This document shows, piece by piece, positions 1 to 8,189 of a DNA stretch of 64,000 nucleotides; the stretch's first letter is position 1, and every line of letters begins with the position of its first letter. The position numbers and the translations under genes were made by a program. Under the pieces are notes generated by a model. That model had not been told where the DNA came from. It searched no databases and saw only the letters and a list, made by a program, of their open reading frames with translations. The DNA comes from Spirosoma foliorum (lineage in GTDB: Bacteria; Bacteroidota; Bacteroidia; Cytophagales; Spirosomataceae), in the NCBI RefSeq assembly GCF_014117325.1, contig NZ_CP059732.1:2046001-2110000 (forward strand). The letters run 5' to 3'.

Positions 1-961
1 TGACATCCCGACCATTGCTACCCGTAAATGTTGAGGCTGCATCCAGTCGCGTGGCATTGTACGCATCGATCAGGATCGGGGCTTCGGTTTGGTTTTTGAA
101 ATTATTGCGGGCAAATGTTCGTAAGGTAGCACCATCCTCTACGTACAGGCCATAGCCATCGTTGTTATTGAACCGGCAATCGGATAGAGCGACTTGTGCT
201 TTCGTAGCACCATACAATGCCAGTCCGGCTTTTGTGCTGGTGAAAGCGATTCGGCTACCTGCGTATTCAACATTTACAAACGAGAGTGTATTGGCTGTGC
301 TGGATGAATATAGCACGACACCAGCCCAATAACTTTTCTGGGCTTCTACGCCCGTAAACCGAATGGGTTGATCAGACACGCCCACGGCATTGATGGTCCC
401 ATCGGTTTCGATACTGAGCTGTTTATCGCGCTGGAAGGCAATCACTACATCCCGATCAATAGTCAGTTCTGCTTTTGTGCGAATGTTGCTGGCAACAATA
501 TAGTCGGGTTTGGTTGGATCGATGATCCGGTCGAAAAGACGCGTTTTTGCCGTAATATCTTTGTCCAGGGTTATGGGTGTAGGATATTCAGCCTTGATTA
601 AAACGCGGTCCTGACTTTTGGCGTTGCTGGTTGTTGACGTTGGTTCCTGTACGGTCAGTTCAAACTCATAATAGCCAACAATATCGGGCGTGAAGGTTGG
701 TTGAACGGTTTGGGTATTTCCCAGCGTAAGGGTACTGTTGCCTGGTTTCCGTACAACAGTCCATTGATACGAAAGTTGACCGTTCCCTTTCGAGGCCGAA
801 CCATCGAGTTTGACGACATCGGTTGGTAGTACATTTTGATCAGCACCGGCATTCGCCACAAGCGTTTGTGGAGCGGGTGTTACGTCGGCTTCTTTTTTAC
901 AACTGGTTAAGCCGTACGTAAGAAGAATAAACAGGATTGTGGTTATTCGGGTGAAATACAT
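1..961 (-). CDS. Partial surface lipoprotein, PKD-like domain plus parallel beta-helix
   Basis: The reading frame starts at the ATG at 961 and runs off the window edge with no stop, so the C-terminus is missing. The first ~21 residues form a lipoprotein signal ending in the lipobox LTSC followed by KKEADV. A PKD/Ig-like segment follows (GADQNVLPTDVVKLDGSAS, then YQWTVV and GYYEFELTV), and after it a stretch with the rhythm of a right-handed parallel beta-helix (AGVVLYSS, GSRIAFTSTKAGLALYG, NNNDGYGLYVEDGATL). This suggests an exported, outer-membrane-anchored protein that binds or displays at the surface; the ligand is unknown. It lies 47 nt downstream of the next lipoprotein on the same strand, so the two may be co-transcribed. 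Confidence 0.8.
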   Translation of the reverse strand, partial: MYFTRITTILFILLTYGLTSCKKEADVTPAPQTLVANAGADQNVLPTDVVKLDGSASKGNGQLSYQWTVVRKPGNSTLTLGNTQTVQPTFTPDIVGYYEFELTVQEPTSTTSNAKSQDRVLIKAEYPTPITLDKDITAKTRLFDRIIDPTKPDYIVASNIRTKAELTIDRDVVIAFQRDKQLSIETDGTINAVGVSDQPIRFTGVEAQKSYWAGVVLYSSSTANTLSFVNVEYAGSRIAFTSTKAGLALYGATKAQVALSDCRFNNNDGYGLYVEDGATLRTFARNNFKNQTEAPILIDAYNATRLDAASTFTGSNGRDV

Positions 962-1008
962 GGTTGAAAAAGAGAATGTAAAGTGATGGATAAGTGAAAA
1001 TGGCGACT

Positions 1009-2367
1009 CTATTCTCGGACGACTACCGTGAATCGGCCATTTATGCTCATTGTTTTATGAAGGGTGACGGCGCAGCTTTCCGGGTTATACCCATGCTGGG
1101 TCACTACCTTTCCGCTTACCTGAAGGGTTATTTTGGCGGTTCCTTTTGAGCGCTCAACATTGACGATCTGGACAACACCCGACTCAGTTTTAGGCACCTG
1201 ACATACTTCGTAAAATGACCAGCCAGCCTGAAAATCTTCATTGCCAGCACCGTCGAGGGCCGAGACCTGGGTATTTGACTCAATATCCATTGTATTCACA
1301 AATGGATGCGCTCCAATAGCCAGGCTATTCACAAATATGGCTACCTGACCAGATTTGCCTGTTGAATCAGCACCTGCGGCTGTAACGATCAGGTGACCAT
1401 AGACGAGGCTGCCGTTAGCAACTGCATCGGGGTATGAGTGCCCGTTGATGACGAAATTAGTCTCGTTAACCACCTTTATCGCAGAAGATAGCAACAGTTG
1501 CGCGTTGTTTGGCCCCTCCAGCATAACCGTGACAACGACCGGATTAGTGGCTGGTACCTTATCGCTAGGAGCCGTGTAAACTACCTTGAAAGCCTTTGAG
1601 TCGTAGGTAAATCCAATTTTCCCGTCTTTAGGATTAGCCTGCTCTGGATGTGAGTAGCTTTTCCCGTTTAACAGAATATCCCGCACATTTCTAATTTCGG
1701 CAGGGCGGTTATAGAGTTCAACGTTAACGTCCTTGATTTCAGTTGAACCCCAGGGTTCTTTATCCGTACATCGATTGAGGGCCAACTCCCGTACTTGTCC
1801 CAAGTAGACTGTATCCTGAACAGGAGTTAGCTGATAGTATGTGATGAGAGCGGCCCATCTGTCTAACCGCTTTGTTCTGCTGGTGATTGTCCGGTTTGTT
1901 TTGTCAACGATAACTGATTGCTTTACCGTCCAGATGTGCCGATCATCCTGCCCGGCCAGCCCAATAGCATCGGGTGTTGTACCAACTAACTCAGTCTCTT
2001 CGTAATGATAAACGAAGGTAACCGGCTGAGCCAGCGTTAGGCTATCAGGACCAAGTTGATACGCGACTCCAACACCGTTGATGGCCTTATTTTCGATCGG
2101 CTGAACCGAAATAGTTGTTTCTTTCGAAAGCGCCCCGGCTGGGAAGGTCAAGGTTAACTTGCCATCTGGCGTTGAGATCGTTCCGCCTGATTTGCCAATT
2201 GTTTTCGTTGTAGGTGTTCCTATTGGCTTGCCTACCTCTGTGGGTGTTCCGGTAGATGTATCGGGTTGTCCTGTGGATGGATTGTCAGGATTAACCGCAT
2301 CCGATGGCTTCTGGCAGGCCAGAACAACACCCAGTAGCAGGATGGGTAAATAGTTAATAAGTTTCAT
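1009..2367 (-). CDS. Lipoprotein with ZU5-like segment
   Basis: A 452-residue protein with a lipoprotein signal (MKLINYLPILLLGVVLAC) and a Cys at position 18, followed by a Pro/Thr/Asn-rich linker. Residues ~58-125 contain GGTISTPDGKLTLTFPAGAL and a following all-beta stretch, the pattern seen in ZU5-like domains of surface proteins. The rest is beta-rich with no catalytic motif that I recognise. It sits between two other lipoprotein genes on the same strand, which suggests a surface-protein operon reading from 3229 to 1. The fold assignment is inferred from one short motif. Confidence 0.75.
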   Translation of the reverse strand: MKLINYLPILLLGVVLACQKPSDAVNPDNPSTGQPDTSTGTPTEVGKPIGTPTTKTIGKSGGTISTPDGKLTLTFPAGALSKETTISVQPIENKAINGVGVAYQLGPDSLTLAQPVTFVYHYEETELVGTTPDAIGLAGQDDRHIWTVKQSVIVDKTNRTITSRTKRLDRWAALITYYQLTPVQDTVYLGQVRELALNRCTDKEPWGSTEIKDVNVELYNRPAEIRNVRDILLNGKSYSHPEQANPKDGKIGFTYDSKAFKVVYTAPSDKVPATNPVVVTVMLEGPNNAQLLLSSAIKVVNETNFVINGHSYPDAVANGSLVYGHLIVTAAGADSTGKSGQVAIFVNSLAIGAHPFVNTMDIESNTQVSALDGAGNEDFQAGWSFYEVCQVPKTESGVVQIVNVERSKGTAKITLQVSGKVVTQHGYNPESCAVTLHKTMSINGRFTVVVRE

Positions 2368-2416
2368 GACTAAGAGGAAAGTGGAAGCATTCTCTGGGAT
2401 GCTTCGGATTGAGTTG

Positions 2417-3229
2417 TTAATGCCGATTGGTGTATCCCACGCACATGCTGTTGAAACGCACGGCTGATTCGGTACCTAAGAAATCCATTGTGACCGACTG
2501 TTGGTAAACGATATCACTGTCGAAGTCCCAGGCATTACGAACCAGCAGTTGCTCGCCCGTTGGTTTATAGATGGCCGTGACTTTGTAGCGTCCCATTGGC
2601 ACATCTTTGATGGCATCATTATAGCGCTTCTTCGCCTGTAGTTTCAATACCTTTCCTGTCGATCCATCAATCAGCGGCCCAACTGGTGTTAGTGTGAATT
2701 CGATGTTCTCGTTATCCCAAAGCTCATCGGCATTTAAATCGCGAGACATTTCCATCGTGCCTCCGTAGTAAAGATCCAGGCTAAGGTCAGGAATGTGACC
2801 GGTGAGTTTCCACTGGAAATTGCGAACGGGTTTTTCATTGCTCGTAAATGGGCTGTCATCTTCAGGGTCGAGGTCTATCTTATAGACTCGGTCATTATAC
2901 TGTTTTAGCATATAGCCTTTGGCAATCCATTCGCCCGCGAAATCGGTCATTTGAACTTTATAGGTTCCATCGGCGGCTGTTTTAACTTCTGGCCCATCGC
3001 CTGTTAGCACGGTGTGATCAACGAAGATCGTAGCCTTGGCGAGGGGTTTGCCTTGCGGATCAGTCACCTTGCCTACTAAATAACCCGCCTGACCGGGTGT
3101 AACAGGGTCGCCCGTTATTGGGCCATTGGGGTCAATCGGTTTTTTGTCGCAGGCCGTCAGGGCAAACAGGCTTACTAATAGAAGTAAAGCTGTGCCAGTT
3201 ACTGTGCGGAGGGTTTGATTCGTTTTCAT
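2417..3229 (-). CDS. Lipoprotein with carboxypeptidase-regulatory-like domain
   Basis: I place the start at the ATG at 3229 because it immediately precedes a clean lipoprotein signal (MKTNQTLRTVTG, then LLLLVSLFALTAC); the longer frame back to 3325 adds 32 residues with no signal character. After the Cys, a Pro/Gly-rich linker leads to GYLVGKVTDPQGKPLAKATI and DGTYKV, the hallmark of the CarboxypepD_reg beta-sandwich common in Bacteroidota surface proteins. The C-terminal half is beta-rich and unassigned. It is 49 nt from the next lipoprotein and probably in one transcript with it. Confidence 0.75.
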   Translation of the reverse strand: MKTNQTLRTVTGTALLLLVSLFALTACDKKPIDPNGPITGDPVTPGQAGYLVGKVTDPQGKPLAKATIFVDHTVLTGDGPEVKTAADGTYKVQMTDFAGEWIAKGYMLKQYNDRVYKIDLDPEDDSPFTSNEKPVRNFQWKLTGHIPDLSLDLYYGGTMEMSRDLNADELWDNENIEFTLTPVGPLIDGSTGKVLKLQAKKRYNDAIKDVPMGRYKVTAIYKPTGEQLLVRNAWDFDSDIVYQQSVTMDFLGTESAVRFNSMCVGYTNRH

Positions 3230-3456
3230 CGTATTTGTCTGTCGTTGTTTACGACACAAAAATGTCCCTTCGGCAGGGCGTATTTCAATAACGACAAGGA
3301 TCGATTGGTAGAAACGATGGGTCAATTGAGGAAAAGTGCAAGTGGTTTGAAAGGTGGGTAAAGCGCCAATCTGCTTCCAACGACCACAAAAAAATACTCC
3401 TTACCGCTAGTGAAATTTCTAACGATGAGGAGTATACGTTAAGGGCAGAACTCTGT

Positions 3457-3933
3457 TTACACGAAATAAACAGCGTATCGGTTATTCAAAAGTTCGACCC
3501 ATTGTGCCAGTAGTTCAGCGGGAGGTGGACCCTGTGGCGCCTGGATTGTAGCAGGTTCTTCGTCGATTGGGTGGCTCCAATCCAGGAAGTAATTGATAAA
3601 ATCGCCTGGTGTTAGGATCGTCAGCATACTGGCACGTTTGCTTTGTATGTTGAACTTATGCGGGATATTCCGGGGAGCGAAAACGGTTTGCCCTGGTCCG
3701 GCAACGATAATCTCCTCACCGATCTGAAAGCGTACGGTTCCTTCAATAACGTGAAATGTTTCATCTTCACGGGTGTGCACATGACGAGGGGGCTCCGAGC
3801 CAGATGCCGTCGTCATTTTGAAAATCGCTAGTTCACCTTTTGTTTGTTCAGGAGAAACGATTACGTCAAGAATACCACCTTGGTAGGAACGGAGGCCGTT
3901 TTGTGGATTTGTAACAAGTTGTTCAGTTAGCAT
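3457..3933 (-). CDS. Cupin-domain protein (quercetinase-like)
   Basis: A 158-residue single-domain cupin. Cupin motif 1 is HVHTREDETFHVIEG (metal ligands His, His, Glu), and motif 2 is PGQTVFAPRNIPHKF with the fourth His ligand. The C-terminal tail (GDFINYFLDWSHP) resembles small cupins annotated as quercetin 2,3-dioxygenase-like. No signal peptide, so it is cytoplasmic. Family membership is well supported; the substrate cannot be read from sequence. It stands alone between the lipoprotein cluster and a small lipoprotein. Confidence 0.8.
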   Translation of the reverse strand: MLTEQLVTNPQNGLRSYQGGILDVIVSPEQTKGELAIFKMTTASGSEPPRHVHTREDETFHVIEGTVRFQIGEEIIVAGPGQTVFAPRNIPHKFNIQSKRASMLTILTPGDFINYFLDWSHPIDEEPATIQAPQGPPPAELLAQWVELLNNRYAVYFV

Positions 3934-3990
3934 GTGTTTACGTAAAAAATAGTTAATGGATTATTGTCGACTGCCGAAGGGAATGTAGCT

Positions 3991-4284
3991 CTACTGACGG
4001 CTTTTTACCGAATTAGCGGCCGTAGGTTTGGTCTGCACAGCAACATTCCGTTGAGGTTTGTAAATGGCACCAGTAGCGAAGTCAATAACGGCACCCGGCC
4101 AGAAGAGGAGAACATCGGCGATCAGTGCGCCTACACGTACTTCGCGCTGGATTTCACCGGGTAACGGCTTGCGTTTCTGATGCTCCGTAATCCGCCCACC
4201 GAAAACGGTTGCACAACTGGTTAACGAGCCGGATAATGTAAGGGTAGCCAAAGCCAGTGCAGTGATTTTTTTTAGAGATTTCAT
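3991..4284 (-). CDS. Small lipoprotein
   Basis: A 97-residue protein with the lipobox SLTSC at about residue 24, then ATVFGGRITEHQKRKPLPGE and a hydrophobic stretch (GALIADVLLFWPGAVIDFATGAIY) that could be one membrane-embedded helix. I recognise the general Bacteroidota type (short CATVFGG lipoproteins) but no function. It is convergent with nothing and is followed by intergenic DNA carrying gene debris. Confidence 0.65.
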   Translation of the reverse strand: MKSLKKITALALATLTLSGSLTSCATVFGGRITEHQKRKPLPGEIQREVRVGALIADVLLFWPGAVIDFATGAIYKPQRNVAVQTKPTAANSVKSRQ

Positions 4285-4648
4285 GTGTATTTATTGTTTT
4301 TGGTTTAAAAAGAGAAGATTCATCAGGACAGAATTTTCTGACAAAAGGGAGTCAGAACGCCAAGTTGATTGGGGTGGCTTTCGGCCTGGTGATACAAAGA
4401 TTGGCTGTTGAGTAGGCCTGTTAAAGTAGCGGGTGATCCAACTGACACAAAAACGGTATCAACCGCGATTCTTAATGGCTGAATTGATTCAGGTGAGCAA
4501 GCGTATTATAAAAGAACTCGGTTCGATTCTCTATTTTTGACCAGTGAAAAAAAAACCACACACTATCCGCCAGTTCGAACTTTCGCCGTTGGCGAAGGCA
4601 GGCGTGTTTATTATTCGCATCCAGGATTCTCATTAATGCCCTTCGAGA

Positions 4649-4747
4649 ATGAAAATGACCATCATCGGTGCATCGGCTGGTATAGGGTTATTGGCTGTGA
4701 AGCAGGCGTTAGCAAAAGGGCACCACGTAACGGCGCTTCTGCTGTAG
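4649..4747 (+). pseudogene. N-terminal fragment of a Rossmann-fold NAD(P)-binding protein
   Basis: A 32-codon frame reading MKMTIIGASAGIGLLAVKQ and then ALAKGHHVTALLL before TAG. This is the first beta-strand, the Gly-rich dinucleotide-binding loop (GASAGIG) and the first helix of an NmrA/epimerase-type NAD(P)-binding protein, cut where the second strand should continue. Nothing downstream continues the fold. It is probably a relic of a deleted oxidoreductase. It is the only recognisable coding material in 4285-4837. Confidence 0.55.
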
Positions 4748-4754
4748 AAATAGG

Positions 4755-4794
4755 TAGATGGTTTGTCATGTATCCGGCCATGACAAACCATCTA
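4755..4794 (-). terminator. Perfect 16-bp hairpin, likely terminator
   Basis: The arms 4755-4770 and 4779-4794 are perfectly complementary around an 8-nt loop. It lies 44 nt past the stop codon of the TonB receptor (minus strand) and just beyond the Rossmann fragment (plus strand), so it may end transcription from both sides. The T tracts on either side are weak. Confidence 0.55.
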
Positions 4795-4837
4795 GTCAGT
4801 TTTAATGGAATTTTGAGGGTTTAGACAACACCTGAAA

Positions 4838-7381
4838 TTAATTGCTGCCCCCACCAATGCGATTCTGTTCTTCTTCGACACCTGACCGGCGCTGGCGGGT
4901 TGTTTTCAGGTTACGATTACCGAAATTGTAGGTAAATGTTACTCGTGCCACGCGGCTTTCCCACTGATTGACGAAGCTTAGGTTTGTCGTTGCAAAGTTC
5001 GTTGTGCCGCCCGACTGTAACGTGTGTAAGACGTCGCTGATATTTAATCGGAGGGTAGCCGTTTTGTTCCACAGACTTTTTTGAACGCCCACGCTTAACT
5101 GGCCCATTCCCCGAAAATGCATCATGCCATATACTAAAGGCGAGTTGTAAAAACCTGACAGCTCTGCCGTTAAACCGTGAGGCAGGATGAAATTCTGATT
5201 CAAGGTTACATTAGCCGATAGCTGCCGATAATCGAGTCGTTGTCCGGCGAATTCGGCGTTGTAGGCATTCCAGAACGCATTGACACCAGGCTGGAGCGTC
5301 CACCACTTGGTTGGTTTTAAGGGTAGGCTGACGCTCAGGTTGATATTGTCAAGCGCGGCCAGGTTTACGGTTGTTACCCGCATGATTCGTTCCTGTTGCT
5401 CGTTCACACCCGTAATAACATCGGTGGTGTGATTATAACTCAGACTGATGTTCGTTTCATTTTTGTAGGTATAGCCCAACTGAAGTGCATTCGTGTATTG
5501 TGGCCGCAAAAATGGATTTCCCTGATAATACGTATACGGGTCCATAACGTACACAAAGGGATTCAAATCCTGGAAGTTAGGCCGGTCGATACGTCGACTG
5601 TAGGAAGCGCGCCATTGATGGTCTTCGTTAATCTTGTACGTGACAAAGGCGCTCGGAAACAAATTGAGGTAATTGCGATCTACGACTTTACTCAGCGTTA
5701 CCGAATTTCCCAGTGAGCGCGTGTGCTCGGCGCGTAATCCGGCCTGTATCGACCATTTTCCCCAAATCCGGCTCGCATTAAGATAACCCGCCGTGATGGT
5801 TTCGTCGTACAAAAAATGATTAGTACGTTGCGGATCCGGAATGTAACCATTAGCGGTAAGTGTCTCGAAGCGAACGTCGTTATCGGAGGTCACGTATGAA
5901 ACTTTGCCACCCGCTTCCAGTCGGCCACCACTCCGTAACGGATGCACATAATCGGCTTTGGCGGCCCGAATCGTTACGGTCGATGGTGGTAGATTCCGCT
6001 GTATAAGTTCAGGTTGTGTTTGCTCACCACCCGCACCCAGATAGCGCGTCTGCATGTTATCCTGTGGCTGAATGTTTACGCGGGAGTTGTCCAGATCGAC
6101 GGTTAACTCGCGTCCCAACGAATCGAAGGTGTGTTTGGCATTTGCATTGATCGCCACGCGTTGTGTACTTCGGGTGGAGGCATTGATCATGGTCAGCGTC
6201 TGTTCCAGTTGGCCTTTGGCATTATAAACGAGATTCTTGTTATCGATCATCGCCTGACTGTTGCTGATCAGACCGTTGGCCATGATACCAACCGTAGTTC
6301 GTTTGCTCAGTGCATAATCAGCCCCAATTTTGAACGTATGGTTTTGAGCGGTATTTGGGCGATAGCCAAGGTTATTAACCGTCGTTAGCGAGTCGCCAGT
6401 GCCGAATTTCCGTAGGGCATCTACAGAACCGAATGTTTCGCGGTAATCGTAGTTGTAGTTACTAAACAAATTCCAGCCACCCGCTCGGTGGTTAAGCGTT
6501 AAACCGGCCGAAGCTTTCGAAAACCGGCCGTAGCCTGCACCAACCGTTGCACTACCGTTGGTTCCATCTTTACGACTCCCTCGTTTTAGCCTAATATTGA
6601 TGATCCCTGCATTACCAGCCGCGTCATACCGGGCCGATGGGTTGGTCACGAGTTCAATACTTTCAATACCGTTGGACGGCGTGTTCCGTAGCAGATTGAC
6701 AACTTCCTGCGCAGATAGATAGGTTGGTTTGCCGTCGATCATAACCAGGGTTCCTTCGCGCCCTTTGAGGGTAATGCGATCATTCTGATTATCGACAAAT
6801 ACACCGGGTGCCTTTTCCAGCACTTCCAGCGCCGTGCCCCCCGCCGAAACGATACTGTTCTCCACATTGATCACCGTTTTGTCTGGCAACTGTTCGATGA
6901 AGGGCTTCTTGGCAGCCACCGTTACTTCACCCAGCGTTTGTTCCGATTGCTGTAATGCAATAGGCGGCACGTTAACTTCCGATTGATCGGCCACAACGGT
7001 AAAGGGAGCAGAGGTTGTTTTTTGGTAGCCAACCAGTTGGGCTGCAATCTGGTAGGTTCCCGGTCCGATATTGTCTAGCACATACTGTCCGTTTACATCG
7101 GCAACAGCTCCTTTAACTAGCTGAGCCGCTGAAGCTGATTGGCTCGAACCTGACGTTGATGCCCCCGCTTTTAGTAAAAGGATGGTTGCAAATTCAACCG
7201 GTTTCCCGGTCGCATCACGAACCGAGCCAACGACTTTGGTTCGGCTCAAGTGTTGCGCATAGGTAGCGGAAGCAATGAGGCTAACGCTGAGCAGATAAAT
7301 AAGGCCAATCAGTAACAGGTCTACACCAGTAAGGGTAAAAAAGCTGGCCATTCGGTTGTTGGAGGAAAGTTGACGGTTCAT
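4838..7381 (-). CDS. TonB-dependent-receptor-like outer-membrane beta-barrel protein
   Basis: 847 residues. A long N-terminal hydrophobic export segment is followed by a CarboxypepD_reg domain (~47-140; TKVVGSVRDATGKPVEFATI), a plug domain (~155-265; LEVLEKAPGVFVDNQNDRI, VMIDGKPTYLS, NPSARYDAAGNAGIINI) and a ~580-residue barrel of the outer-membrane beta-barrel type common in Bacteroidota, rich in alternating aromatic strands and ending near FTYNFGNRNL. It would bring an unknown substrate across the outer membrane using TonB energy. No SusD partner is adjacent. The LuxR regulator and propeller kinase genes follow upstream on the same strand, so it may be a target of that system. Confidence 0.85.
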   Translation of the reverse strand: MNRQLSSNNRMASFFTLTGVDLLLIGLIYLLSVSLIASATYAQHLSRTKVVGSVRDATGKPVEFATILLLKAGASTSGSSQSASAAQLVKGAVADVNGQYVLDNIGPGTYQIAAQLVGYQKTTSAPFTVVADQSEVNVPPIALQQSEQTLGEVTVAAKKPFIEQLPDKTVINVENSIVSAGGTALEVLEKAPGVFVDNQNDRITLKGREGTLVMIDGKPTYLSAQEVVNLLRNTPSNGIESIELVTNPSARYDAAGNAGIINIRLKRGSRKDGTNGSATVGAGYGRFSKASAGLTLNHRAGGWNLFSNYNYDYRETFGSVDALRKFGTGDSLTTVNNLGYRPNTAQNHTFKIGADYALSKRTTVGIMANGLISNSQAMIDNKNLVYNAKGQLEQTLTMINASTRSTQRVAINANAKHTFDSLGRELTVDLDNSRVNIQPQDNMQTRYLGAGGEQTQPELIQRNLPPSTVTIRAAKADYVHPLRSGGRLEAGGKVSYVTSDNDVRFETLTANGYIPDPQRTNHFLYDETITAGYLNASRIWGKWSIQAGLRAEHTRSLGNSVTLSKVVDRNYLNLFPSAFVTYKINEDHQWRASYSRRIDRPNFQDLNPFVYVMDPYTYYQGNPFLRPQYTNALQLGYTYKNETNISLSYNHTTDVITGVNEQQERIMRVTTVNLAALDNINLSVSLPLKPTKWWTLQPGVNAFWNAYNAEFAGQRLDYRQLSANVTLNQNFILPHGLTAELSGFYNSPLVYGMMHFRGMGQLSVGVQKSLWNKTATLRLNISDVLHTLQSGGTTNFATTNLSFVNQWESRVARVTFTYNFGNRNLKTTRQRRSGVEEEQNRIGGGSN

Positions 7382-7499
7382 TTTGTAGCGTTCATTAGTG
7401 GCTACAAAGTTGGCCGTCTACCGAACGCCCATCAATCGCACAAACATGTGAAAATGAGCTGTAAGGTGCCCCGAATGATGTGATTTTGTGGGCTTATTA

Positions 7500-8189
7500 T
7501 CACACTAATCCTTCCCGCATGGCTTTCAGGATTGCTTCGGTCTTGGAGTTGACCTGTAGTTTGTCGTAGATGTGGCGGATGTGCGACCGAACGGTGTCGA
7601 TACTGATATGAAGTTCGTCGGCAATGAGCTTGTAACTGTACCCTGCTACCAACCCCTTCACGATATCCAGCTCCCGTGTCGAGAGTTTATAGTCTTCTGT
7701 AGTAGGGCGCGATGCGGGTGTTGTTACATTAGTTGAAGGCGTATCAGTCGGCAGGGCGTTTTGTTGTTGAAAGAAACGGAGTACCTGGCGGGCAACATTG
7801 GCGGTCATGGGTGAGCCACCCCGGTGAACATCGAAAATGGCGGCAATAATTTCCGATGGCGGGGTGTGTTTTAGCAAATACCCGCTGGCTCCATTACGAA
7901 TCGCCTGAAAAATCTTCTCCTCATTGTCGAAAACCGTTAGCATCAGTACCTGTGTTTGGGGTGAGGTTGCTTTCACAATAGGCACGGCTTCAATGCCCGA
8001 AATGCCGGGTAAGTCAATGTCCATTAGTACTACGTCGGGACGCAACGACCTCATCTCATCGGTCAAATTCCGGCAGTTAGCAAACGCGCCAAGTAACTCC
8101 AGCCCCGGTGTGGCCTGTAGCAGAAAAGAGATGCCTTCGCGGAGGTCGCGATTGTCTTCGTAATAGACTAGTTTGATGGCGTCAGTCAT
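7500..8189 (-). CDS. NarL/FixJ-type response regulator
   Basis: 229 residues. Receiver domain (1-125) with phospho-acceptor D57 in VVLMDIDLPG, switch Thr at 85 and Lys107 in GYLLKHTPP. A LuxR-type helix-turn-helix follows at ~168-228 (LSTRELDIVKGLVAGYS, then HISIDTVRSHIRHIYDKL). Its start overlaps the stop of the kinase gene by 4 nt (ATGA), so the pair is translationally coupled and almost certainly a cognate two-component system. It should activate or repress sigma-70-type promoters when phosphorylated. Confidence 0.9.
   Translation of the reverse strand: MTDAIKLVYYEDNRDLREGISFLLQATPGLELLGAFANCRNLTDEMRSLRPDVVLMDIDLPGISGIEAVPIVKATSPQTQVLMLTVFDNEEKIFQAIRNGASGYLLKHTPPSEIIAAIFDVHRGGSPMTANVARQVLRFFQQQNALPTDTPSTNVTTPASRPTTEDYKLSTRELDIVKGLVAGYSYKLIADELHISIDTVRSHIRHIYDKLQVNSKTEAILKAMREGLV

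Noticed and set aside
2159..2353. Plus-strand frame opposite the ZU5-like lipoprotein
   Set aside because: Shadow of the real minus-strand gene.
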